Assembly (NCBI GenBank): GCA_020851565.1
Contig: JADZCN010000037.1
Coordinates: 124,001 to 188,000 of the forward strand
Source of the DNA: Acidobacteriota bacterium
GTDB lineage: Bacteria > Acidobacteriota > Vicinamibacteria > Vicinamibacterales > UBA2999
Reading direction: 5' to 3'
DNA: 64,000 nucleotides
Below, one piece after another: positions 53,690 through 61,918 of the stretch. The notes under the pieces are model-generated. The model was not told the DNA's origin. It did not search any database and worked only from the letters and a program-made list of their open reading frames with translations. Position 1 is the first letter of the stretch, and every line of letters begins with the position of its first letter. A program made the position numbers and the translations under genes.

Positions 53690-53930
53690 GCCGGGAGAGG
53701 AGTGGAACCTGTCGGGAGGGGGATTTCAGCCGGGAGGGGATTTGTGTCGGGAGGGGATTTGTGTCGGGAGGGGGTCTGTGTCGGGAGGGGATCGGTGTCG
53801 GGAGGGGAACGCCTGTCGGGAGGGGATCCGTGTCGGGAGGGGAACGCCTGTCGGGAGACTCCCGTCGCAGCTCGCTCCCGTCGCGTGTGCCCTCCCGTCG
53901 CGTGTGCCGTCCCGGACGCCGTAAGGGGAC
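53690..53930. repeat. Tandem array TGTCGGGAGGGGAT with partly inverted right end, between thiS and thiG
   Basis: From about 53690 to 53860 units of 15-17 bases (GTGTCGGGAGGGGAT and variants) follow each other. From about 53866 the complement appears (CTCCCGTCGCGTGTGCC, two copies). It fills the spacer inside the thiamine operon and would give a hairpin in the thiS-thiG mRNA. I found no thiamine riboswitch in it. Confidence 0.85.
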
Positions 53931-53943
53931 CTCCCGACGCGAT

Positions 53944-54144
53944 CTACCCGCCCCCGACGAAGTTCACGATCTCGATCACGTCGTCGGGCTGCACCGGCGT
54001 GTCCTCGTAGCGGGCGCGCTTGACGACCGTTTCGTTCACCTCCACGGCCACGCGCCGGGCGTCGATGTCGAGGTGCGCGAGGAGCGCCGCGACCGTCAGG
54101 GGACCCGGCAGCTCGCGTGGTTCGCCGTTGAGGGTGACGTGCAT
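53944..54144 (-). CDS. thiS: Sulphur carrier protein ThiS
   Basis: 66 residues, ubiquitin-like fold. VTLNGEPRELPGPLTVAALL and VAVEVNETVVKR are family patterns and the chain ends VNFVGGG, with the C-terminal glycine pair that is adenylated and thiocarboxylated (here an extra glycine). It delivers sulphur to ThiG downstream. It is divergent from the large oxidoreductase gene over 112 bases. Confidence 0.94.
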   Translation of the reverse strand: MHVTLNGEPRELPGPLTVAALLAHLDIDARRVAVEVNETVVKRARYEDTPVQPDDVIEIVNFVGGG

Positions 54145-54219
54145 GGCTCTCCGTAGAGTACCAGAGCGGCTCCAGAATCAAACCACATTGATCCGGCCAG
54201 ATTCATGGGTGGAGTGAAT

Positions 54220-54247
54220 TTGAACACCTGTTCTAGAGGCATATAAT
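54220..54247 (+). promoter_or_regulatory. Strong sigma-70-type promoter, near-leaderless
   Basis: TTGAAC (54220-54225), 16 bases, then a perfect TATAAT (54242-54247). The ATG of the oxidoreductase is at 54257, so transcription should begin within about three bases of the start codon. Confidence 0.7.
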
Positions 54248-54256
54248 TGGCGGGAT

Positions 54257-57200
54257 ATGTCCCCGCTCGCCTCCGTCTCGGATCCGCTTGGTGTTCCCGG
54301 CTTCACGTTCGCCGACCTGCACGATCCCGGCCGGCTGGCGGACCTCTACCGGGCGTTCACCTCCGAGGTCGCGGCGGCTGAGCCCGAGCTGTGGCGGGAG
54401 TGGGAGCAGTACCGTTCTGTGCCCGAGTCGCTGGGGCCCGTCGCACGGGGCAATCTCGTCGTCCAGATGGCGCCGCACGTCAGCCGCTTCGTCGCGCGGC
54501 TGTTCGCCGTGGGGCCGGAGGCCGCGGAACTGGCGGCGGCCACGCGCGCGTACGACGATCTCTTCCGGTTCAAGAACGACTTCGTGAAGCGCCGTTCGCT
54601 GCCGCTCTTGAAGGGCGGCGCGCACGTCGAGGCCTCGGCGGAAGACCACGCCTTCGTCGAGGGGATCATCACCAGCGCGAGAACGGGGGCCGAGGAGGCC
54701 GTGGCCCGCGCGGGGTGCATGCTGCTCGACCGCGAGGAGGCCGCGCGGGCGTCGGGCGACGAGGCTGCGAAGGCTGGCGTCGCCGCCGACATCGACAAGC
54801 TGAAGCGGTGGGCGGCGGCACACCTGCACCATCCGCGCTACCGCGAGTGGGTCGTCTTCCGGTTTCCCGAGACGATGGACGTGGAGCGCCTGGTGCAGAT
54901 CACGCGGCCGAATCCCGCGCACCCCGAGATCATCACGGGACCGGACGAGCGGCTCCGGCGCCGCGAGGGGTTCGTCCTCACCGACCCGCGCTACACGCCC
55001 CGCGAGACGCTGAGCGAGATCCACTATTGCGTCATCTGCCACGAGCGGGACAAGGACAGCTGCTCGAAGGGGATCCGGGACAAGGCGGGCGCCGTCACGA
55101 AGAACGCCCTGGGCATCGCGCTGGCCGGGTGCCCGCTCGACGAGAAGATCTCGGAGATGCACGCGGTGCGCAAGCGCGGCGACGCCATCGGCGCGCTGGC
55201 CATCGTCACCGTGGACAACCCGATGGTCCCCGGCACGGGGCACCGCATCTGCAACGACTGCATGAAGGCCTGCATCTACCAGAAGCAGGAGCCGGTGAAC
55301 ATCCCGCAGGCGGAGACGGGCGTCCTGACCGACGTGCTGAAGCTGCCGTTCGGCGTGGAGATCTACGGCCTGCTCACGCGGTGGAACCCGCTCAACATCC
55401 GCCGCCCGCACGCGCTTCCCTACAACGGGAAGAACGTGCTGGTGGTGGGGCTGGGCCCCGCGGGCTACACGCTCTCGCACTACCTGCTCAACGAGGGCTT
55501 CGGCGTCGTGGCCATCGACGGCCTCAAGATCGAGCCGCTGGCCGACGACATCGTCGGTGCCCACGGCCACCCGCCGCGGCCCATCCGGCAGTGGAGCGAG
55601 ATCTACCACCCGCTGGACGAGCGGGTGCTCGAGGGGTTCGGCGGCGTGTCCGAGTACGGCATCACCGTGCGATGGGACAAGAACTTCCTGACGCTCATCC
55701 ACCTCACGCTCGCGCGGCGGCGGAAGTTCAAGGTGTACGGCGGGGTGCGTTTCGGCGGGGCGCTCCCCATCGAGGAGGCGTGGCAGCAGGGCATCGACCA
55801 CGTGGCCATCGCGGCGGGCGCGGGGCGGCCCACCATCATCGACATCAGGAACAACCTGATTCGCGGCATCCGCAAGGCCAGCGACTTCCTGATGGCGCTG
55901 CAGTTGACGGGCGCCTTCAAGAAGGACGCGCTGTCGAACCTGCAGGCGCGGCTGCCGGCGGTGGTGATCGGCGGCGGCCTCACCGGCGTGGACACGGCCA
56001 CCGAGCTGATGGCCTACTACCCGATCCAGGTGGAGAAGACGCTCGCGCGCTACGAGGCGCTCGTGGCCGACCTGGGCGAGCCGCGCGTGCGCGGCATGTA
56101 CGACGCCGAAGAACTGGGCATCCTCGACGAGTTCCTGGCGCACGGCCGCGCGGTCTGCGCCGAGCGGGCGCGCGCGCGGGCAGCCGGCGAGGCGCCGGAC
56201 TTCATCACGCTCATCCGCGGGTGGGGCGGCGTGACGCTCGCCTACCGCAAGCGGCTGCAGGATTCGCCCGCGTACCGCCTGAACCACGAAGAGGTGGCCA
56301 AGGCGCTCGAGGAGGGCATCGCGTTCGCCGAGAACATGAGCCCCGTGGAGGCCCTGCCCGACGAGTTCGGCCACGTCCGGGCGATGGTGTTCACGCGGCC
56401 CGGCCCGAACGGTGACGAGCCGGTCGAGCTGCCGGCGCGCACCGTGCTCGTGGCCGCGGGCACCTCGCCCAACGTGACCTACGAGAAGGAGCATCCCGGC
56501 ACGTTCGCGCTGGACGCGAAGCAGCGCTTCTTCCAGGGCTTCCGCGCGGTGAAGCGGCCGGACGGCGCCTTTGCCCTCGAGCCCGACGCGGGCGGCTTCT
56601 TCACCTCGCACGACACCGGCGGCCGGTTCGTGACCTACTACGGCGACAACCACCCGCGCTACAACGGCAACGTGGTGAAGGCCATGGCCTCGGCCAAGGA
56701 CGGCTACCCGCACGTCGTGGCGCTCTTCGCCGACGAGCTCGCGAGGCTCGATCCCGCCGCACAGCCCGAGCGCGAGGAGGCCTGGCGCCGCCTGGTCGCG
56801 CGCTTCGACGAGCAGCTGCTGGCGCGGGTGGAGCGCGTGGTCCGGCTGACGCCGACCATCGTCGAGGTGATCGTGAAGGCGCCGGCCGCCGCGCGGCACT
56901 TCCACCCCGGGCAGTTCTACCGCCTGCAGAACTTCGAGCGGCGCAGCCCGCACGTGCACGTGGAGGATCACGTCGCGGCCATGCTGATGGAAGGCATCGC
57001 CCTCACCGGCGCGTGGGTGGACCGAGAGCAGGGCCTGCTCTCGCTCATCACCCTCGAGATGGGCGTCTCGAGCCGTTTGTGCGCCTACCTGCAGCCCGGC
57101 GAGCCCGTCGTGGTGATGGGGCCGACGGGGACGCCCACGGAGATTCCCGAGAAGTCAGCGGTGCTGCTGGCCGGCGGCGGCCTCGGCAACGCGGTGCTCT

Positions 57201-57808
57201 TCTCGATTGCCAGGGCACTCAAGGCGCAGGGCAACCGCGTCATCTACTTCGCCGGCTACAAGAACGGCGCGGATCTGTTCAAGCGCGAGGACATCGAGGC
57301 GGCCACCGACCAGGTGATCTGGGCCACCGACACGGGCCAGGCCATCACGCCGGCCCGCCCGCAGGATGTCCACTTCCGCGGCAACATCGTCGAGGCGATG
57401 GTCGCCTACGCGGAGGGCCGGCTCGGCGATCCGAAGGTGGCGCTGAAGGACGTGACGCGCATCATCGCCATCGGCTCGGATCGCATGATGAACGCCGTGC
57501 GCCTGGCGCGGCACGGCGTCCTGCAGCCGTACCTGAACCCGAATCACGTCGGCATCGGCAGCATCAACTCGCCGATGCAGTGCATGATGAAGGAGGTCTG
57601 CGCGCAGTGCCTGCAGCGGCACGTGGACCCCGCCACCGGGCACGAGGAGTTCATCTTCTCCTGCTACAACCAGGACCAGGAACTGGACCGCGTCGACTTC
57701 CAGAACCTCCAGGCCCGCCTGCGGCAGAACAGCGTGCAGGAGAAGCTGTCCAACCTGTGGTTCCAGCACCTCCTGGACCAGGCCGAGGCGGGGTTTGCTC
57801 ACGTGTAG
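54257..57808 (+). CDS. Large iron-sulphur flavoprotein: glutamate-synthase-beta-like plus ferredoxin-NADP-reductase-like modules
   Basis: 1183 residues. An N-terminal helical part (1-200) is followed by a Cys-rich section about 255-350 (YCVICHERDKDSC and CNDCMKACIYQ) likely to bind Fe-S. Next is a GltD-like FAD/NAD(P) domain from about 390 (NVLVVGLGPAGYTLSHYLL; VVIGGGLTGVDTATELM). From about 855 comes a ferredoxin-reductase/PyrK-like domain (FHPGQFYRLQNF; VVVMGPTGTPTEIP; LLAGGGLGNAVLFSIA). A last Cys cluster, KEVCAQCLQRHV, follows near 1115. The layout suggests electron transfer between NAD(P)H, flavins and Fe-S clusters. The partner is unknown. It starts behind a near-leaderless promoter and ends just before inverted-repeat element A. 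Confidence 0.82.
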   Translation: MSPLASVSDPLGVPGFTFADLHDPGRLADLYRAFTSEVAAAEPELWREWEQYRSVPESLGPVARGNLVVQMAPHVSRFVARLFAVGPEAAELAAATRAYDDLFRFKNDFVKRRSLPLLKGGAHVEASAEDHAFVEGIITSARTGAEEAVARAGCMLLDREEAARASGDEAAKAGVAADIDKLKRWAAAHLHHPRYREWVVFRFPETMDVERLVQITRPNPAHPEIITGPDERLRRREGFVLTDPRYTPRETLSEIHYCVICHERDKDSCSKGIRDKAGAVTKNALGIALAGCPLDEKISEMHAVRKRGDAIGALAIVTVDNPMVPGTGHRICNDCMKACIYQKQEPVNIPQAETGVLTDVLKLPFGVEIYGLLTRWNPLNIRRPHALPYNGKNVLVVGLGPAGYTLSHYLLNEGFGVVAIDGLKIEPLADDIVGAHGHPPRPIRQWSEIYHPLDERVLEGFGGVSEYGITVRWDKNFLTLIHLTLARRRKFKVYGGVRFGGALPIEEAWQQGIDHVAIAAGAGRPTIIDIRNNLIRGIRKASDFLMALQLTGAFKKDALSNLQARLPAVVIGGGLTGVDTATELMAYYPIQVEKTLARYEALVADLGEPRVRGMYDAEELGILDEFLAHGRAVCAERARARAAGEAPDFITLIRGWGGVTLAYRKRLQDSPAYRLNHEEVAKALEEGIAFAENMSPVEALPDEFGHVRAMVFTRPGPNGDEPVELPARTVLVAAGTSPNVTYEKEHPGTFALDAKQRFFQGFRAVKRPDGAFALEPDAGGFFTSHDTGGRFVTYYGDNHPRYNGNVVKAMASAKDGYPHVVALFADELARLDPAAQPEREEAWRRLVARFDEQLLARVERVVRLTPTIVEVIVKAPAAARHFHPGQFYRLQNFERRSPHVHVEDHVAAMLMEGIALTGAWVDREQGLLSLITLEMGVSSRLCAYLQPGEPVVVMGPTGTPTEIPEKSAVLLAGGGLGNAVLFSIARALKAQGNRVIYFAGYKNGADLFKREDIEAATDQVIWATDTGQAITPARPQDVHFRGNIVEAMVAYAEGRLGDPKVALKDVTRIIAIGSDRMMNAVRLARHGVLQPYLNPNHVGIGSINSPMQCMMKEVCAQCLQRHVDPATGHEEFIFSCYNQDQELDRVDFQNLQARLRQNSVQEKLSNLWFQHLLDQAEAGFAHV

Positions 57809-57812
57809 CTCG

Positions 57813-58054
57813 GCCCATTGCTGATTGCCAATTGCCAATCGGGCGATTCATTGACAATCGCGCAATTGGCCATTTGGACATTGGATTGGGTGATTGGGTG
57901 ATTGGCGATTGAGGCATTCGGGATGGCGACGATGGGATCCGCGCCAATGCCCCAATGCCCCAATCCCCCAATCCCCCAATCCGAATGCCCAATGCCCCAA
58001 TCGCTCAATCGCCAAATGAATCGCTCAATCACCAATCGGCAATCGCCAATGGGC
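57813..58054. repeat. Inverted-repeat element, copy A (about 242 bp)
   Basis: The left end reads GCCCATTGCTGATTGCC and the right end GGCAATCGCCAATGGGC, complementary over most positions. Inside, ATTGGG units dominate the left half and CCCAAT units the right half. The block is visibly more AT-rich than the genes around it and fills the spacer between the oxidoreductase and the kinase. Copies B and C follow the next two genes. Confidence 0.88.
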
Positions 58055-58088
58055 AGCGGCCGGCCGGCGTCATAATGGAGGCCGGCTC

Positions 58089-59786
58089 ATGCTGCCTGCC
58101 GGGACCCGGATAGAGGACCGCTACGAGATACTCGGCCCGCTCGGCTCGGGCGGCATGGGACAGGTCTATCGCGCGCGCCGCCTGCGCCTCGAAGACGAGG
58201 TGGCCATCAAGGTGATGCAGGGCGCCGAGCACGCCCCGCCCGAACTGCACGAGCGGTTCCTGCGCGAGAGCCGCGCCTGTGCCCAGCTGCGGCATCCCGG
58301 CATCGTCGGCATCCTGGACTTCGGCGTGGACGCCCGCCGGCAGCCGTACATGGTGATGGAGCTGCTGAGCGGCCCGAGCCTGGCGGAGGAAATCGCGCTC
58401 CAGGCGCCCATGCCTCCGGCCCGCGCGGCGGGCATCGTCTCGTCCGTGGCCGCCGCGCTGCAGCTGGCCCACGATCAGGGCATCACGCACCGGGACCTGA
58501 AGCCCGCCAACATCGTGCTCCACCGCTACGACACGGGAGAGCGGGTCTACAAGGTCATCGACTTCGGCCTGGCTGTAATCAAGTCGGCCAGCGATGCGAC
58601 GCGCCTGACCGATCCCAATCTCTTCATCGGGACGATGGCCTACGCCGCGCCCGAGCAGATCCGGGGCGAGCCCGTCACCGCGGCGGCCGACATCTACGCC
58701 CTCGGCGTGATCATCTACGAGATGCTGACCGGCGTCCGGCCCTTCGACGCCGAGGATCGCATCACGCTGCTCAACCAGGTGCTGACCGTCCGGCCGGTGA
58801 AGCCGACCGAACGCGGCGCCGACCTGCCTCCGGCCGTGGACGACGTGCTGATGCGCGCGCTGGCGAAGGATCCCGCCGAGCGGTGGCCGAGCGTGACCGA
58901 TTTCGCCGCCGCCCTCGAGGCGGCCGCGGGCGTCGGACAGGCGCCGGCGGCGGCCCCGGACACCGGCCTGCTCGCGCGCTACGAGTTGGGCGCGCCCCTC
59001 GGGCGGGGGCGCCTGGGCAGCCTCGTCTACCGGGGGCTTCACCGCGCGCTTGGCGTGCCCGTGGCCATCCGCGTGCTGAAGCGCGACGAGCAGCCGCACT
59101 GGGAGGCGGTCCGCGCCAGGTTCCTGCTCGAAGCACGCACGCTGCAGGTCGCGCATCCCAGCCTGTTGCAGGTCCGCGACTTCGGCGAGGACGACCGCAG
59201 CGTGTTTCTCGTCACCGACCTCGTCGACGGGCCGAGCCTCCGGCAGGCCCTCGCCGCGGACGCGCCGTTTCCGTGGGCACGCGCGCGGGAGCTGGTGGCG
59301 CAGGCGCTCGACGCCGTCGCGGCACTCCACCGGCGCGGCGGCTTCATCGCGGGCGTGAACCCGGACATGATCCGTCTGACGTCGGAGGAGGGCCGGGAGC
59401 GCATCGTGATGTCCACCGCGGGCATCCGCTCGGTGCAGGACGTGCTGAAGACGATGCGCGAGCAGGAGCTGCGCGGCCACGAGGCGAGCGAGCAGGAGCT
59501 GCCCTACGTGGCGCCGGAGGTCCTGATGGGCCGCGCGCCGGATGCGCGGGCCGATGTCTTCACGATGGGCGTGCTGGCCTACGAGATGGCCACCGGTTCG
59601 CTGCCGTACCGTGCACCTTCGATGCCCGAGCTGCTCGGGCAGATGCTGCAGGCCACACCCGCCGCTCCAGCGTCGCTCAACGGCGACATCCCGCCGGCGT
59701 GCAGCGACGCCATCCTCCGCGCCGTGAGCGGCAGGGCCGCCGAGAGGTTCGAGAGCGCGCGCGAGCTGGCCGGCGCGCTGCTGTAG
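58089..59786 (+). CDS. Serine/threonine kinase with second, inactive kinase-like domain
   Basis: 565 residues. Domain 1 (about 10-280) is a Hanks-type kinase: LGSGGMGQVYRAR, VAIKVM (lysine), GITHRDLKPANIVL (catalytic Asp) and VIDFGLAV, then APEQIRGEPV. Domain 2 (about 297-560) keeps the fold pattern, e.g. LGRGRLGSLVYRG, VAIRVLK and LPYVAPEVLMGRAPDARADVF, but where HRDLKPxN is expected it has GFIAGVNPDMI and where DFG is expected MSTAG. It should be a pseudokinase. There is no transmembrane segment or sensor domain, unlike many PknB-type kinases. It is bordered by inverted-repeat copies A and B. Confidence 0.88.
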   Translation: MLPAGTRIEDRYEILGPLGSGGMGQVYRARRLRLEDEVAIKVMQGAEHAPPELHERFLRESRACAQLRHPGIVGILDFGVDARRQPYMVMELLSGPSLAEEIALQAPMPPARAAGIVSSVAAALQLAHDQGITHRDLKPANIVLHRYDTGERVYKVIDFGLAVIKSASDATRLTDPNLFIGTMAYAAPEQIRGEPVTAAADIYALGVIIYEMLTGVRPFDAEDRITLLNQVLTVRPVKPTERGADLPPAVDDVLMRALAKDPAERWPSVTDFAAALEAAAGVGQAPAAAPDTGLLARYELGAPLGRGRLGSLVYRGLHRALGVPVAIRVLKRDEQPHWEAVRARFLLEARTLQVAHPSLLQVRDFGEDDRSVFLVTDLVDGPSLRQALAADAPFPWARARELVAQALDAVAALHRRGGFIAGVNPDMIRLTSEEGRERIVMSTAGIRSVQDVLKTMREQELRGHEASEQELPYVAPEVLMGRAPDARADVFTMGVLAYEMATGSLPYRAPSMPELLGQMLQATPAAPASLNGDIPPACSDAILRAVSGRAAERFESARELAGALL

Positions 59787-59794
59787 AGGCCTCT

Positions 59795-60119
59795 GCTCAT
59801 TGATGATTGCGAATTGACGATCGGGTGATTCATTTCGCGATTGAGTGATTGGGCATTGGGCATTGGATTGAGTGATTGGGTGATTGAGTGATTGGGTGAT
59901 TGCGTGATTGGGGCATTGAGTGATCGGGGCGCCGAGCCGCTTCGACGGCGGGCGCCCGGCACCGGCCTTTCGGCACCGATTGTTCGACATGCCACCCATC
60001 GGCGCCATCCCGAATGTCTCGATCGTCAATCCCACAATCGCCCAATCCAATGGCTCCATGCGCAATCACTGAATCGCCCGATGAATCGCCCGATTGGCAA
60101 TTGGCAATCATCAATGAGC
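59795..60119. repeat. Inverted-repeat element, copy B (about 325 bp)
   Basis: The left end GCTCATTGATGATTGC is exactly the complement of the right end GCAATCATCAATGAGC. The interior has ATTGGG units, then about 100 bases of unrelated GC-rich sequence (about 59924-60025), then CAATC units. It fills the 373-base spacer between the kinase and BRCT/TPR genes; no gene was recognised there. Confidence 0.9.
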
Positions 60120-60159
60120 AGGCCCGCCACTGTCGTCGCCGGGCACAGAGAACGTTGAC

Positions 60160-61422
60160 ATGGCGGGCAAACTGAACGATGGTGGGCCTGCAGGAATGTC
60201 AGAGCTCCCGTTCGATGCCCCGCGGCCCGAGCCGCTTCGTGGCGAGACCGTCGTCTTCACCGGCCGCCTGTGGTCGCTCGGCCGGAGGGAAGCGGCCCAG
60301 CTCGTCGAGCGCCTGGGCGGCGCGTGCGACGAGGACGTGACGCTCAGGACCACGATGCTCGTCGTGGGCGCGGAAAGCCATCCCGAGGGGGCGCCCGACC
60401 TGGCTTCGCTGGCGCACGATACGACCGTCAGGAACCAGAAACTGCGGCGTGCAGCGCAGATCAACGCCGAGCAGCCCGGGCGCGTGCGCGTGATTGGCGA
60501 GCGGGAGTTCTGCCGGCACGTGGGCCTCCCCGACGTGCAGGACCTGCGCGCACAGCACTACGGACAGAAGGACGTGCTCGCGATGTACCCGCTGTTGCGC
60601 GAGGACCACCTGCGGTATCTCGAGAAGTGGGGGTTCATCAAGCCCGCCTTCAGGAACAACGCCGACACGTGGTACGGCTTCGCCGACCTCACCACGCTCC
60701 GCCAGCTCCACTCGGCGCTCCAGCAGGGCGGCACCTTCCGCTCGGTCCTGCGCGACATGCAGGCCGCGCGCTCGGGGCAGCTCACGTTCGACTTCCGCAT
60801 CGAGGCGCACCAGGCACGCATCGTGGAGCTCGGCCCGCGCCGGCGCATGGCCCAGAGCCAGGACACCGGGCCCCAGATGTCGCAGCGCACCCAGATGGAA
60901 GCGTGGTTGAACGACCAGGCGCCGTCCGCCGGCCCGCCGGTGGGCGTCCCGCCCGACCGGCCGCTCAGCTCGGCCGAGCAGTCATTCCTGATGGGATCGT
61001 TGCTCGACGACGGGACGCCGCAGCACATGGAGGAGGCGGCGCAGGCCTATCGCCGCGCGCTCGACCAGGACCCGGATCTCGTGGCGGCCCTCATCAACCT
61101 GGCCAACATCCGGTACGCGAAGGACGAGCTCGCCGAGGCGCAGGCGCTCTACGAGCGCGCCATCGGCCTGGAGCCGACGTATTTCGAGGCCTATTTCAAC
61201 CTGGGGAACATCCACCACGACCACGGGCGGTACCTGGATGCCGAGGCGTGCTACCGCGAGGCGCTCGGGTTGAACGCCAACTACGCCGACGCGCACTTCT
61301 ACCTGGCGGTCACGCTCGAGAAGATGGGCCGCTCGGCCGACGCGCGCCCACACTGGCGCGCCTACCAGCGCCTCGCCCCTCATGGCGAATGGATAGAGCT
61401 GGCCCGCGAGTTCTCCGACTAG
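60160..61422 (+). CDS. BRCT / MerR-like / TPR domain protein
   Basis: 420 residues. A BRCT-like domain spans about 25-110 (LRGETVVFTGRLWSL, AAQLVERLGGACDEDVTLRT, MLVVGAES). About 135-190 is a MerR-type winged-helix pattern (DVLAMYPLLREDHLRYLEKW, then GFIKPAFRN). Three or four TPRs follow from about 280: AAQAYRRALDQDPDLVAALI, AQALYERAIGLEPTYFEAYF and AEACYREALGLNANYADAHF. The combination suggests a DNA-binding regulator or scaffold with protein-protein contacts. I know of no characterised homologue. ATG 60196 (MSELPFD) is an alternative start. It lies between inverted-repeat copies B and C. Confidence 0.82.
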   Translation: MAGKLNDGGPAGMSELPFDAPRPEPLRGETVVFTGRLWSLGRREAAQLVERLGGACDEDVTLRTTMLVVGAESHPEGAPDLASLAHDTTVRNQKLRRAAQINAEQPGRVRVIGEREFCRHVGLPDVQDLRAQHYGQKDVLAMYPLLREDHLRYLEKWGFIKPAFRNNADTWYGFADLTTLRQLHSALQQGGTFRSVLRDMQAARSGQLTFDFRIEAHQARIVELGPRRRMAQSQDTGPQMSQRTQMEAWLNDQAPSAGPPVGVPPDRPLSSAEQSFLMGSLLDDGTPQHMEEAAQAYRRALDQDPDLVAALINLANIRYAKDELAEAQALYERAIGLEPTYFEAYFNLGNIHHDHGRYLDAEACYREALGLNANYADAHFYLAVTLEKMGRSADARPHWRAYQRLAPHGEWIELAREFSD

Positions 61423-61445
61423 CTGTCGACGTCCGGCGGGCCACT

Positions 61446-61682
61446 GCTCATTGACGATTGCCGATTGCCAATCGGGTGATTCATTGGGCGATTGGCGATT
61501 GGGGCATTGGGCATTCGGATTGGGGCATTGAGGGATTGGGGCATTGGGGCATTGGGGCCCTCGAACGAGGGCGAATGGCCAGATGCCCCAATCGCCCGAT
61601 CGCTCAATCCGAATGCGCGGATGCGCCGATCAGCGATCGCCCAATGAATCGCTCAATCGCCAATTGGCAATCGCCAATGAGC
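61446..61682. repeat. Inverted-repeat element, copy C (about 237 bp)
   Basis: The left end GCTCATTGACGATTGCC pairs with the right end GGCAATCGCCAATGAGC (one mismatch). ATTGGGGC units fill the left half and CCAATCGC units the right half. It lies after the BRCT/TPR gene and before the convergent small Cys-rich gene, with no other recognisable content. Confidence 0.9.
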
Positions 61683-61693
61683 GCGTTTCACAG

Positions 61694-61918
61694 TTACCAG
61701 CGATAGTCGTCCGCCGGTGCCTCTTCCCGCTTCCGGGTAATCCGTTTGGCCTTGAAGTAGGGACAGTCCCCGCACCAGGCATCGGCGTTGAAGCCGGTGG
61801 TTCCGGCCATCGGCAGCACGTCGCGGTGGCCGCAGTGCTCGGGAACCCCGTTCTCCGCGGGCTGGCGCCAGCGGCACAGCTGGAAGCGTTCGGCAGCGGT
61901 CAGATCAGGCGACGACAT
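61694..61918 (-). CDS. Small Cys-rich protein, putative zinc ribbon
   Basis: 74 residues from ATG 61918, overlapping the helicase gene by 14 bases. Four cysteines are spaced C-x12-CGHRD...CGDCPYFKAKR, with two histidine/acidic neighbours, suggesting a single zinc site. The C-terminus is basic, then acidic (ITRKREEAPADDYRW). I do not recognise the family. The overlap with the DEAD-box gene suggests co-expression with RNA metabolism, and an RNA or ribosome role is only a guess. Confidence 0.6.
   Translation of the reverse strand: MSSPDLTAAERFQLCRWRQPAENGVPEHCGHRDVLPMAGTTGFNADAWCGDCPYFKAKRITRKREEAPADDYRW

Noticed and set aside
53572..54156. Plus-strand reading frames through the thiS-thiG spacer ([14 protein letters not shown])
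   Set aside because: They are translations of the tandem repeat, antisense to thiS, with no family resemblance.
53671..54256. Thiamine (TPP) riboswitch near thiS/thiG
   Set aside because: No CTGAGA plus ACC-GAT pattern of the THI box was seen on either strand. The spacer is a simple repeat array.
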